Positions 27,595 to 40,400 of a stretch of 64,000 bases of DNA are shown piece by piece; within the stretch, counting starts at the first letter, position 1; each line of letters opens with the position of its first letter. The notes beneath the pieces are model-generated. The model was not told the origin of the DNA and ran no database searches. It worked only from the letters and a program-made list of their open reading frames with translations. The translations under genes and the position numbers were made by a program. This DNA is from Eretmocerus hayati (taxonomy: Eukaryota > Arthropoda > Insecta > Hymenoptera > Aphelinidae). The stretch lies in assembly GCA_029851415.1 (NCBI GenBank), contig CM056742.1, positions 191,003,344 through 191,067,343 of the forward strand, read 5' to 3'.

Positions 27595-30419
27595 TTAGTA
27601 TATTGATAAAGTGGTCAACGAGATTTCACTCAGCAATTTGCTAGCGTAAATAATCTCTTCAAGCGCTTCCGTAATGTTCCGGCAATATCCACGACATTCA
27701 TTTGGGAAAAATTCATCTAAAAAATACTATTACCGACTTTTTCGTAACGAAATCCACATGCAAGACCATGAGCCAGTTCCAATAGCAAACTTTCATTATT
27801 GATAAATCGACCAATGCTGCAAGATTCCGAGAATTCGTTTTGTTCAGAACATTTTTACAGTTCCCACCTTTTAATGATTATTTTCCAGACAAAAGTGTTG
27901 ATTTGAATTAATTAAAATCCATCTCTCATCCTTGGCACGAATCAGCTCAAACAAAAAAAGAATGAAAGATTCCAGCACTCGCAAAGATGTCGCAATTAAG
28001 AGTAGAGATAAGTTAATAATCTCAGATTTTGGTTTCTGTTGAAGAGCAACAGAGAACAAGAAAACAAAACTCAGCAACAAGAAAATCGCATATTTTCATT
28101 TTAGATATTGATTCAACAGAACGAGTTTCAAATTTAATCAAAAGTTTAGATTCATTCGAAACGATTTATTCTGTCTCGTTTCTGAACTAAAAGAGCAGTG
28201 AAGATTCTCCTCCGGATCAATTTCAAACCGTCATCGCAAAATTCAAGTGTTAGATTCGACGAGATTACGTTTTGCGTGGTTTTGACCAATGTGAGTAATT
28301 AAGCGCAAAGATATTGATAGTCACATCCTCGCAATATACCAATAATCATAATATCATGATACCTGATTTATTTACACATCAAGAGAAGCTTGGGGCATTG
28401 AAAATTGAAGGCTGCTTTTGAACTTTTCCAAAATATCAGAAGGCGCACGACGATGAGCGATGCGCCGGCACTGTTCGTGGTGGAATCGATATGAATACAA
28501 GTTAATCAAAACAGTTGAGCTCGAATCGAGTCCTTATACGATACTAATCAAGAGGGGGTCAAAGAATATTCTCTCAATTTTCAAATATACCATCGATTCG
28601 AGCGAGTACGGATGACTTGTGCTCTGTAAAGAGTTTTCTACGTGAATGGATCAAAGTTTAACGGACCACGCACTACACGTGTACATGGAAGAATTGGTTT
28701 ATCGATTCCTCGACTATTGTCATCAAAATTGCTGATGGTCAAATCTGACTCAAAGTACGTCTTTGAGGTGTTTTGGTTCAAAAACGAGATCGAAGCGCTA
28801 GCCGATCTTCAGTGGTGTTTTAAAACGACGACTGATACTCTATTCTATTCTTTAGTACTATCTTTGCGCTGATCACATGTCGGAAAATCACCTTTGCTCC
28901 AGGCTCCATGGCTCAGCCATCACAGATTAGCGAGAATTCTCAATCATATTGAATTTTTTATTCAAAACTATACGACGGAACGGGTCCGAAACTCGATTGA
29001 AATTTACTTTCTCCATGTTGTGTTACAATGAGAGTTGGTGTATTTTAAATTCTTTGATCTTGCAGCAATGAGTACACTATTTGAAATATCTCTTGACATT
29101 TTTTTTCAACAAAGACTATGCATGGAATCGAAGTATAGCGGTATTAATCAACAGATAACGGACTAAGACGCGCCTCTGATCGTGGAAATATATTTTAATC
29201 ATTCTGCCCCTTTTTGGATAATATAAACAGTGTATTTTCGTTATCACAGTATTTAGTAGTAGCACATTCCATTTATTTTTTCGATCTGCTTCATTTTAGA
29301 TATGGCAGGTATGAAGGTACTGGTAAATTATATACTTATGTATGTCTATATACTCTTTGGAGCTACATGAATATCACAGTGGGGGGCCTTCCTTCAATCA
29401 CGTACCTATAGAACATTCACTTGTTTGACGATATCGAAAAATTTAGATACTGTATTTAGTCAACCTACTCTATTTTGACTTCTTTTTTTTCTACGACAGC
29501 ATCAGAGGCGCGCCAGTCCAAACAATGTATCTTATACCAAGTACAGTACGCAACTCGTGATTAGATCAGACTTTGACCAAATTCCACAAAACGAGGGCTT
29601 TGTCGTGATTTCCAAGGATAATTTTCATAACTTTAGATGCTTGAACAGATATTACAACTGTAGAACACTGTAAGCTTCTCATAACATTTTCATAGTTCCC
29701 TTATTTACGTTTATGCGGATAATGCACCATGTTCAAGTTAGCACTTACATGTGCTAGGAATATTACATCAAATTCCATAACCGACTCGCATAGGGTGTGA
29801 GCAAATTCATCATCCTGGTTTTGATTTCGACAATTTTCAAGTAGAATAGTCTGAACCTCGACAAAGGTAATATTGTAGGAGGAAAACAGTCCAAAAAACG
29901 TGCTACACTTAACCGCGGACGATGTAAGTATTACACACTAATCAAAATCCTATGACTGGCAATAACAGAGACTCTCAAGAAAAAATTCTCAATTCGAGCT
30001 TTTTCAGATGAGATTATTTCCTTGAAGTATAAACGTTGAAGATCTAGATGTTCATTCATGAGCCAACAAAATTTCACTCTATGAAGTAGCATGAATCATA
30101 CATCTGATACTACATTCCCAGACTCTTACTTCATTTCTCTTATAAGTTTGATTTTAAATGTTGAGGCAAGAATGAGTTATCTAACAACTAACTGGTCATT
30201 TCAAAAGGAATGTATCTATGACTCGCGAGTATGGGAAAAATATCAAGATACTATTAAATACATGGCTCTTGTTACGATGAAAAAACTCCGGTAAATAAAA
30301 TACTTATTTGCATAAATACCTCGACAGAGTTGGTGTCCTCTTTTTTCTTGTTTGAAATCATTTGGAATTATTCTTAAGAAGGTTTTGTAAATTAATAAAG
30401 TGGTAGACTATTTGACTTT

Positions 30420-32593
30420 CTAGAAGTAGGACCGTGCAAAAGCTTCGATGATCTTCGGTACCTTATCATCAAAGCCGCATATTGAGAGGATATTCTTGTC
30501 ATAGGATTCCTTTTTATACACCGTTGAGCTGCACAGTGCACAATTCACCAATCTGAAACAGTGACAAAATATGTAGTCGACATTGATGAAGAACAGTTAA
30601 CACGAATGCGGAGTAATAAGCGGCCCATTAAAATCAATAAAATTGATTCACAGAGTGCACAAATCGATACGGTCGCAATATTTGATCTTGAAAATAGCTA
30701 CATAGAGATTAAAATGAGAATTACTTTGCATTTGGGAGACTCATTTTGGATCTGTATGATTTGATCGCATCCTCGGAACCATCTGATTTCAGAGAAATTT
30801 GATCAACTATGTTGATAAAGACATCCACGCTTTTTTTCTTATCGGCAGCCCAAAGTATCGGTTTGCCTAGATCAGCAATCTCGACATTTGTTGGCTCCAA
30901 CTTCTTCATCAACTGTACTAGAGTTGAATTCACGTCAACATCAATACACTCGATACGATCGTCTCGGAAAGTTGAGATGATGACACTTTTTTCTGCACGC
31001 AGCAGAGACAGTGCAATCAAAGCGCCTGCTTCTGCCGCATTCACGTTGCCACTATGCCAGCAGCCACTTTCTCTCAAAGCCTTGTTAGTATTGATAGCTA
31101 CCATGTAGTGAACATTGGTGGGCTGTATATGCTGAAATTTCAAGAAAAAATTGAGCTAGGAATGAATATTGCAAATTGATCTATACTAGATGTCAACGTT
31201 TACATACCAAAAATGATAGACATAGTAATTTGTTGAGTGCATCACAAACTTTTTTATTGACTGGCGGAGGTGGCGGCAATGGTTTCTTGGCTTGTTCCTT
31301 CATTTTTCTTTTTTCAAATGACAACGGTCTGAAACATGCATCTTTAGTATAGTACATTATTCCATTAATCAAGTAAGTAAAATTGATGACTGATCACTCA
31401 CTTGCCACAATTTTCATAGTTCCTCAATGTCACTAGGAACACAGCAGGATGAATTTTTTCTTTAGAAACATTTTGTTCGGTCATTAAATCTATAACCTTC
31501 GGTAGAATTACTCCATTTTGATTCAAAAATCCCAAGTTATGTACTCGTTGTAGATTGGTAAGCATTTCAGTCAGACTCATTTTTGAAACCAATGAGTTCC
31601 ACACCTGCAAGTATTAATGTTAACAACTTGTAATAGATTACAATTTGGTGGAACAATATCTCTTATTTATATTCCTCACCTCTTCAGATTTCAACATGTG
31701 GCCTGGCACGTGATCCAAAGACAAATCTAGTGAATCAATCATCGCTGCAGAACTATTTTCATCTTCACAATGCTTGAAATCTTCAATAGATTGAAAAAAC
31801 TTGATCAATTCCTCTTGAGATTCACTCAATGGATTTCCAGTGTTAACCAATTTAGCCTTCTCCAGTCCAAACATAGTATATGTGATGATCAATTTCTTAT
31901 CTGCATCAAAGTTATCGTGACAATCTAGCTATTCACCAAACTTGGATAGAAAATTGAATTTGGAACTAATCAATTTACCTGCATCTGTTGAAGTTATGTG
32001 AGCTAATTTGAAAATATCTTTGTGTTTCCATCCATAACGACTTTTGTACTGTGTAACAATTTTGGCAAGCTCCATTGGACTTTTTGAGAGATACCAATCC
32101 TTCACCACCCTCCTCCATCCATGTCCCCAACCACTTTTAGAAGTCCCACTCTCTTTTTTAATTTTGGAACAAAACTTGATGAATAATATAAAGTGCTCTG
32201 GTGATTTGCAAATTTTTTGGACAGCGTCATAAGCTTTCTGGCGTAATATTTCATTTTTTTCTTGCTGAGCACACACAGCAAGGGTAAATACCAGGGTTTC
32301 TGGGTTTTGAACAAGCTCTTTTTCTTGAGTCTGAAATCATGATTTGAATGAGTGAAAGTAAAGCATAAGGAGCATATGAGTGACACTGTCCAGTGTTTTA
32401 CCTCTATGATGGAGGAAATGATGACATCATGCTTGAGTGGATTGACTGCCAACTCTTCTACAGATGGAATATTTTTGATCTCGTAATAGTCATGACTGAA
32501 CCAGTGTCCAGGTTGGAACACAGGAGTTTCTTTTCCAAGATATAAGTAGCGACGCAGTTGCGTCTCCAACGCTGTGTCATTGAAGTCTGGCAT
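30420..32593 (-). CDS. Ro60: 60 kDa SS-A/Ro ribonucleoprotein (TROVE and VWA domains)
   Basis: Ring-shaped protein that binds Y RNAs on its outer surface and the ends of misfolded small RNAs in its central hole, acting in RNA quality control. Seven coding exons join in phase (minus strand): 32593-32402, 32330-31979, 31900-31680, 31604-31402, 31328-31208, 31131-30725 and 30552-30420. They give 542 residues (human 538). The TROVE core shows FTLAVCAQQ, GWGHGWRRVVKDWY, YKSRYGWKHKDIFKLAH and the conserved HMLKSEEVWNSL segment. A proline run (PLPPPPPV) precedes the VWA domain (about 364-542), which ends ILSICGFDDKVPKIIEAF. The last exon is easily missed: the preceding frame reads into a stop two bases past the donor (gtaatt). 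The VWA metal site is degenerate (N377, N379, A381, A449, V472 where human has D, S, S, T, T). Confidence 0.95.
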
Positions 32594-33537
32594 TGGTTCT
32601 CCTCTAGAACATTTTACAAAAATGTAAGATGAATCATTTAATTAACTGATTTGATATTGAGAGATATTATTGAAACTCAGACACGAGCCTAAAGATGATT
32701 TGGTTTTCACTAATTGGAGAAAGGAATCTCAGTTTGACTAAGTGATGGGATCACACTTCAATTACTTAAGAGAGAGTGATCAGGAGTGATTAGATTAGAG
32801 GACAGGCATAGAGAGTTGCACTGCGAACCGATCCAAGGAATCGATTGAGAATCCATCAAGAATCATAGAAAACGGAGTATGGAACCTAATGTCTGAATTT
32901 AATGACAACAATAGAAACGGGTGACCATGACCACATGCACGAAACTACCGTATGACAATCCATGATCGAATTTGACCATTGAAGTAATATTCATGAGAGA
33001 AAGAGAATAAATTTTAGTCTCGGAAAAAATTAGGAGTATGTAACGAATTATAACGGATTTGGATAGTACTTCAACACGAGGATGAACACGAGCAGCAATG
33101 AGCAGCAATAACTGCAGGTCCTGTTGCGAACTCTGAACACGAGGTTCCTCGGATATGTGCTTATTTACCTTATTTACCATGCAAAATGATTTCTCAAAGT
33201 ATCAATCGGACTTCTTTTCTGGGAGGCACACTGGAGTGTGCACCTCTATTATTGGTGTCGTCTCAGTAGTTTTTGTCCGCAATTTACAACATTTGTTCTT
33301 ATTCGGCCTGATTTGGTTGGCGAACTATATATATGTTGTAATGTGGTGTGCAGTGCATGCAGTGGCCGTGCTCCAAATACAAGTTTGTTCGTTATATTCA
33401 CGTGAGGTGTTTTTGTCGCCGTACAGTTTGCAATAGTGAAATCGAGATTCGCAAAAGTGCCGCATTCTTGTGCTACTTTTGAACTTTTGTTTACATGCCG
33501 TCAAGTTGCCGCTGAGTTCGCGAGTCATCATACAGCC
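32594..33537. promoter_or_regulatory. Shared Ro60/PSMD5 divergent promoter interval
   Basis: The Ro60 and PSMD5 start codons face away from each other across 944 bases. A TATATATA lies at 33326-33333, about 210 bases before the PSMD5 ATG. On the minus strand a good acceptor (tgttctag) ten bases before the Ro60 ATG suggests a spliced 5' UTR whose leader exon also lies in this interval. No other gene is seen. Confidence 0.5.
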
Positions 33538-35187
33538 ATGAGCGAGTGGTTTTCGGAAAAATTGAATCATTTTAATGATCTCAGCGATGTCAAAACAAGA
33601 CAAGATCTTTTAATCGAAATACGTCTGAAATTTGGCAGTCTGACCTCTAACGAAGCTGCAGTGACAACGAGAAATTTAGATTTGAGCAGATTGTTTAGCC
33701 GACTAACCTCAAATGATGATGAGTAAGTGAAATTTAGAAAATCTAGTTAAAACAATGCAGGTTGAAACAAGTCTTGAAAAATATCATCATTAAATGAAAC
33801 TGCAGGAGAAGAAAGTATTTAGACGAATTACTGACATGAAAAACATCTTTCTAGGGATGCCATGGAACAGATTTGTGAAGCCTTACACATTATATCACAA
33901 GCATCTCCACCAGGTCAAATTTTGTGGAGGTATACCTCAGAAATCCACTGCCTGTTACATCACAAGTTAATTTCTGCAAAAACATTTGCATTGCAAGAAA
34001 TTTCAAGGGCTGCATCTGATCCTGAATCTCTACCTCAACTGCTATCAAAACTTGATTTGCTTGTGACTGTGGTGGAAACGGTCACTACTGAACATCTTGG
34101 GACTGCACAGCATGCTATGGAGGTTCTAAAGAAGATTGGAAAGAATCAGAATGGTATGAAAATTCTATATTCTGGAGTTTTGCTTAGAGCAATCGCTAAA
34201 TTACTATGCCAAAATGATACAATCAAGTTCAGAGCTTATGAAGTTGTAGTGGACATTGCCAAAAATAGTAAGGAACATCTTCAAGCATCAATCCAATCAG
34301 GGTTCTTACAGAGCCTTATTTCTATGCTTGATGTAGATGATATCTTATTACAACTAAATGTTTTAGAGGTATTGATTGAACTTGCGCTGACAAAAGAAGG
34401 CCTTGAATTCCTAGAGGAACAAGGAGTCTTGTCCAACTTGGTTCAAAAAATATCTCAAGCTCATGAAACACCTCTGTCTAATTTGCTTATACCGGGTTTG
34501 ATGAAATTCTTTGGAAATGTAGCAAAATTCTCTCCCAACGAAATGTTCTCAAAGTATCCAGTAGTCATATCAGCTCTGTTTGAAGTAATCCAGGGTGAGG
34601 ACCAGACTATTCTAGGTGTAGCACTAGATACTCTTGGTTATATATCTTCCTCTGTTGAAGGGAAATATGCTGTCCAAAACCTTGGTGACTCAATGCCCTT
34701 GGCTATGAAAAGGATAGGTAATATTATTCAAACCATGCCCTCTGATCTCAGAGTTCGAGCTTTGAACAATTTGGTGCAAATTTTCAACTTGGATAAGTCT
34801 GATCATGATAACAGAATACTCTCACTTATTAAATATTGGTTTGATTCCCTTTGTGAAGAACCATTGAAAGTATTGTCTTCTTTGTGCAAGCAACCATTTG
34901 CTGATATGAGACAAGCAAGTTTGGAAGTCCTTTCAGTAATTTCATCTCAGATGTGGGCTCAAGAATACATGGCTAAGCACCCTGGTCTTATAGAATTTCT
35001 TTTGGATAGGAATATTGAATCATTTAAAGAGTGTAAGGAGATAAAATTCCAAATAGTTAAAAATCTCACAGAATCAGTACCAAATGTGTTTGACTCTCAA
35101 ACAATGCAAAGACTGCAAAAGTTTGTTACTGATGGGCCATTCCATGTTGATTCAATCACAGAAGTGGCAATTGAGGGTGCCTCATGA
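33538..35187 (+). CDS. PSMD5: 26S proteasome non-ATPase regulatory subunit 5 (assembly chaperone S5b)
   Basis: Chaperone of the proteasome regulatory particle. It binds the Rpt1-Rpt2-Rpn1 base intermediate and leaves before the 26S particle is complete (counterpart of yeast Hsm3). Two coding exons, 33538-33722 and 33855-35187, join across a GA|G split codon to give 505 residues (human 504). The protein is an all-helical ARM/HEAT-type solenoid, with repeated leucine-rich helices through most of its length and the family-like segments KFRAYEVVVDIAKNS and LQLNVLEVLIELAL. The ATG (MSEWFSEKLNHF) is the first in-frame ATG and its context is good (cagccATGa). No canonical AATAAA was seen soon after the stop; an AATATA variant lies near 35340. 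Confidence 0.93.
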
Positions 35188-35879
35188 TAGTTCTAATTTG
35201 AAATCCAATACCATATCCCAAATTTATATGCTCTGCTGATTTTGGTCTTAAACAAATGTGTTCTAATTATAAGATGAGATTAAGTTTAAGCTAGTAGTTT
35301 GTTTTGTACTGTTGATTGACTAGTAATAATTTGATCAAATAATATACTGTTATCAAAAACAATCAGTAAACATGAGTATAATTTTGCTGGGACAGAACTC
35401 AACAAAATGCTGCTGTCCAATGTCTCTGGGATTCTCATTAAAAAACCTTATATTCGATATCTCGATGCTGAAGCCAATTAACCCCTGAAAACCCAGATCG
35501 TCTGAAAACGCATGAATATCTTATTTATCCAATTGTTTTACTTTTCCGGAGGTTCCGATAATGCTCAATACCCGTAGAATCTCGTAAAACATCGAAGACA
35601 CGATCGAAGAACATCACTTTTTAGATAGGTCATGTGAAGCGTGGTGCTAAGATTTCTCACAATTTTGGATATTTGTGAGTGTTCTGGACATGTAGTCTTG
35701 GTTAAAGAGGTCTCGTTTACATCACTGCAAAACACCGCATGAACTCAGACCTGATCACAATCTTAGAAAACGAAATGAAATAAAATAGGGCTCGTACATA
35801 TTTACAATAAGGAGACATTTTCACCAATTTGAAAATTCGTCTGATTGTTGTTTTGCAATTAGTTTAGAAACATATGAAC

Positions 35880-36895
35880 CATTATAGGTAGTCGAATCTC
35901 TCCCCAAAAGACATTTCTGGTGAGAGAAACTAGCTGAACTCGGTACAACAGGACGATTGTGGGCTCAAACGATAGGTTTTACATCCAATTATCGATAGTA
36001 ACAACAATTATTGTTCAAAAATTAGGGCGTGGCATGAAAAAACAATGAAAACATGCCATTTTTCACGTCTTTTTCGATTTTTCTCCCATAAGTCGGAAAA
36101 TATCAAATATTCGGGAAAACGTGTGGAGAGATAATCTGTAGATCTTTGAAAGATCTACAAAATTGATCCGTACACTTTTTTTTCGCAAATTGCAACCCTT
36201 TGGAGTTATTCCCCGTCAAAGCAAATTCGCTGAAATTGTTTATAACGGGCTAAAAATATTTTTCCAAGATAATTTAGTGAATTTCGAGCAGAAAAGATCT
36301 CTAGGTATTTTTTCCTAAACTTGATCGTTTTCTAGTAATGGGAATGACCAATTTCGCGACTTGCAACCCTTAAGCGGCGCTTTCATGAATGCATTTGGGG
36401 TTGAGAGTCATGAAGTCCATTCTCATTACTCGAAAACGATCAAGTTTAGGAAAAAATACCTAGGGATCTTTTCTGCTCCAAATTCACTAAATTATCTTAG
36501 AAAAATATTTTTAGCCCGTTATAAACAATTTCAGCGAATTTGTTTAAACAAATTCGATTTTGACTTTGACGGGGAATAACTCCAAAGGGTTGCAATTTGC
36601 GAGAAAAAGTGTACACATCAATTTTGTAGATCTTTCTAAGATCTACAAGTTATCTCTCTACACATTTTCCCGAATATTTGATATTTTCCGATTTATGGGG
36701 AAAATCGAAAAAGACGTGAAAAATTGCATGTTTTCATTCTTTATTTATGCCACGTCCCAATTTTTAAACAATAATTGTCGTTACTTTTGATTATTAGATG
36801 TAAAATCTATCGTTTAAGCCCAAAATCGTCGTGTTGTACCGAGTTTAGCCACTTAGTGATCGAATTTCGAGGGCAATTTAACTACCTATTAGTCG
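35880..36895. mobile_element. About 1-kb foldback element, family A copy 1
   Basis: Two arms of roughly 500 bases are inverted copies of each other around a centre near 36388. Examples: 'aacaattattgttcaaaaatt' at 36003 against 'aatttttaaacaataattgt' near 36760; 'aaacttgatcgttttc' at 36318 against 'gaaaacgatcaagttt' at 36432; 'gatctttgaaagatctacaa' against 'gatctttctaagatctac'. Identity is high but not perfect. No coding capacity is seen. A transcript through it would form a long hairpin. It lies between PSMD5 and the 3' end of the NRF-like gene. Confidence 0.85.
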
Positions 36896-37221
36896 GCCTC
36901 AAACTCGACATGAAATAGATGGTCAAGCATCGGAACAAATTAATGGACGGCCCTTAAAAGACATGTAATATCGTGGCAGATGAATGATATTGTCCACGTG
37001 TCCTGCAGGATACACCGGGTTATAGAGAGTCAGGTTGAATCAGCTCCCTGGGAACGTCTCCGAAAATCTGATGGATTTGTCTTCTACATGACATTTTCAG
37101 CATAATGCTAGTATCATTGCAGTAGTTGAAGTCTGTGCAAAACTTGTGAAATTTGATGCTGCTCGGGAGGAGTAGATGAGGTTCAGGAGAAATGACAATC
37201 GGGCTGTATAAGTACAAATAA

Positions 37222-37227
37222 TTTATT
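37222..37227 (-). terminator. Probable poly(A) signal of the NRF-like gene
   Basis: TTTATT on the plus strand is AATAAA on the minus strand, 218 bases past the stop codon at 37445. Confidence 0.55.
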
Positions 37228-37444
37228 TTACTCTTATTCAACTATACACATATAAAAGAAACACTTATTGTCTTGCTTACATTTGGTCCGTTCCTCATTC
37301 ATACATCTAAAAACAAAAACCTTCCAGTGAAGAAAGATGATCATTCCACACAGCGCGTGCAAGATTCACTACAACAAAGATATCGGTTAAAAAACAACGT
37401 CGTGGTTCGCAATAAAAATAGTTACACATCTAATTATTTCAACA

Positions 37445-40400
37445 CTATTGTAATCGATTTCTTTTGTTTGGTGATAAAATCTTGAGCATACTGACGACTG
37501 GAGCCTCAAACGCGAGCGATATTACGAAAGACAGAATGTAGGATGCAACCACTTGTCCGAAGTACATGATTACCTGCAAAAATATGATTAACCCAATATT
37601 ATTATGATGTTTTCTTCTCGTGATAAAAAATTTCTCAATTAAATAATGATGCTTCCGATGATATTGTGATAATAAACTACTACTATAAAATTTTGTGGGG
37701 AAGCAATCGCTTATAATAAGAGGATGGCTTGTCCTAGCAGGACGGCTTATATTTTCGAAAAAGGAGGGATGCGGACGACTAGCGGATGGTCCATACGATA
37801 CGTTTTTCATCGTCAAATCTCTAAATTTATTTGTATACATTAGTATTAAAATAGGTCGAACATATATCGCTTGGAATCATATGAGAATGAGATGTTATTT
37901 AGGATGTGAGATAAATTTTAAATCGGATCAAAAGTGACTGAAGTATGTCGTCTTCTCTCGGAATATCATCTCCGCATCTCAATTTTGCCAAGAGCACCGC
38001 GCGAATTCTCTCATGCATCGCTATGAGGGTTTCTTCTTTGGCTGCGAGCATTGAATTTTCCGCAGTGCTCTATTTTATCCCATGCTTTCTTGACCCATGA
38101 AGCATAACCTCTTTCAAACTTTGTTGAAGTTCCCACGCACATTCCTGACTATTCTATTATATTTTGGGGGTTTGACTTATTTTTCGAAGCGACTCATTTT
38201 TGGGAGTGGCTTATATTTTCCAAATTCGGCTCTCTATACGGCTTGTTTTAGGATTATGGCTTGTAACAAGTAAAACACGGTAAACACACTTCATCTAGAT
38301 GATGGTTGAGTATTTTCATAGGAGAATGAGGATTGCATGCAGGAGAATATGGAAACTCATGGGCTATGATTGGAATACGCAAAATGGAAAATGTCTTATA
38401 TATTTGGTGATACGCTTCCATGACTGTATCACAATGAAGCGTCAACAAAATCAGTATTCGATCAAATCATTATGACACCGAGTCAATGTGTTGAAATCCA
38501 CTATCAGTTTGTTCTTAACAAGTATAATTTGGTTGATGAATCGTGATGATCTCACTCGCCATATTATGTAGAAAATAGGGACCCGACTTCTTGAAAAGAA
38601 GAGGATGAAATGGATGATATCCCTCCGAAATCATGTAGAAGTCAGCTCATTATTTGTTATATACTTGCACTTAGGTAGAAGGTTAATCCTGAAATGTTGC
38701 GTTCGAGTACCAAGAAATATTGACGATGTGTTTGAGTTGAAAAATAAAAATAACACCGACGTCATAACTTTGTTCTATATTGCACTTATGAATCAAAAGC
38801 GTCTGGGTACATAATTATGTTTTAACAGCTCAGCTCATTTGCAAAAATTGGTGGATTTTCTTTTTCGCAGGAGTTTTTTAAATAAATGAAAACTGACAAC
38901 AGTCTCATCATCTGTCACCGTTTGTATAATCTTTGAAGTTTGAGGGAACCTCACCACGATACGCAGAAGATATTTAATGTAGCAAGCAGTTCCAAAATTT
39001 TTTGAAATAGGCGATCAAGTTTCCCGGGTACAGAATAATTCTCTAGGCAAAAATCATTGAACGAAGTGATCGTTGGTTAAAATGACTTTCCTCGGGCTTC
39101 TAACGATTTACAACCATGGATGCTTCGTTGATGAAATTCTATCAAATCCTTAGAGAGATTCATGTGGATCCACGCAAGCTTCGGCTTTTTGGGTCAGTAT
39201 AATTTAAAAGTATAATTTCAAAGAACTCAACCCACCATATTTCCTTTTGCTAAGTGGAGGGGTGAGTCCATGTTCATTGCCGTCATCCTGATGATGAGGG
39301 GGTGAACCAAGTATGCACAATACGTAACTCTGCTGAAAGGGTACAGCACTGGAGCCGAAAGGATGTCATTCACGTAGCCTGTAAAAAAGATGCAGGGATG
39401 TTCTCGATCAATATACTGTCAAAATAGTAGATTATGTACCCGAGTGCCGCATGCAATCGCAGATTTTCATGACGAGTGCTGCAAACGAAGCGATTGTGGC
39501 ACGAGGTATATATGATTTTTTACAGTTGCCCAGCTGCAATCTAGCATGTTGCGGGCCGTCTACGCCGGCCTTAGGCCTAAGGCCGGCGTAGACGGCCCGC
39601 AACATGCAAAGTTATTCGCACTTTTGTCCGATACACTTGCGATTTGGACTAAATGAGGAAAAGACGAATACTTATTATCATCCATCTTGAATTCATCTTC
39701 TCGTTGTTTTGCTCAAGTCGCCAGAGAATTGGATAAAAGTGCGAATAACTTTCAGCGTGGACAGTGCATGAGCGCATCGCCTTGAACGGTCGCAGTGGCA
39801 CGGTCGTGACTATACGAGCACAATCAACATAATTCATCTATCTCCCGTCTCGATAGAGTTATTCCAATTTCGGGTCAGCCACTCGAGAGCTTATGATGTT
39901 CGTCATGGAATTTCGTGATTAAGACGCAAAAGCAAGAATGCATGATCGTGGCTGGTTGGTCAAATCGTTGCCGACCCGAAGAATAATTTTAGAAGTCGAT
40001 CGAGGATCGATATTGTGTCTCGGCCCCCAATTGGGCCCAAGGGCCTCGGGACAGCTGTGTCGATTGGGCCCGATTTGGCGCGCCCGTCAACGCTATGTGG
40101 TTCTCACCTCCGTATCCGGTGCTGCAAGCGATGACGACCCAGGCGAGGGCCATGGCCCAGGCGCTGTGGCTGAGGGCCGAGTAGGCCGCGCCGGCCCACG
40201 GCGACAGCTCCGTCTCGTACAGGCCGAACAGCAGGCTGAGCACGCAGGCGCTCGACAGGAACCAGCCCACGCTCACCGCGGCCTGCGCGTCGCAAAAGAA
40301 CAAAATCAGCACCAGGAGTCGGGGCGATGGTTCGCAAGGGGGGGGGGGGGGTTCTCCAATTCGCATACCTTGGACAGCTTGAGCTTGCGATCGGTCTTGA

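Larger units (their letters stand above)
23324..30419. other. 7-kb AT-rich intergenic region
   Basis: No recognised gene. It contains the Vps35 promoter at its left edge, one minus-strand open frame at 24718-25053 (listed separately), a short TTAATG microsatellite near 27571, and otherwise AT-rich DNA whose open frames are short and carry no family signature. Scattered polypyrimidine-AG and GTAAG words do not join into a coding chain. Confidence 0.45.

Noticed and set aside
31130..31143. Start of the Ro60 VWA segment as a separate protein start
   Set aside because: The bases before CATATACAG are an intron acceptor (aaatttcag), and upstream exons join in phase to a complete Ro60.
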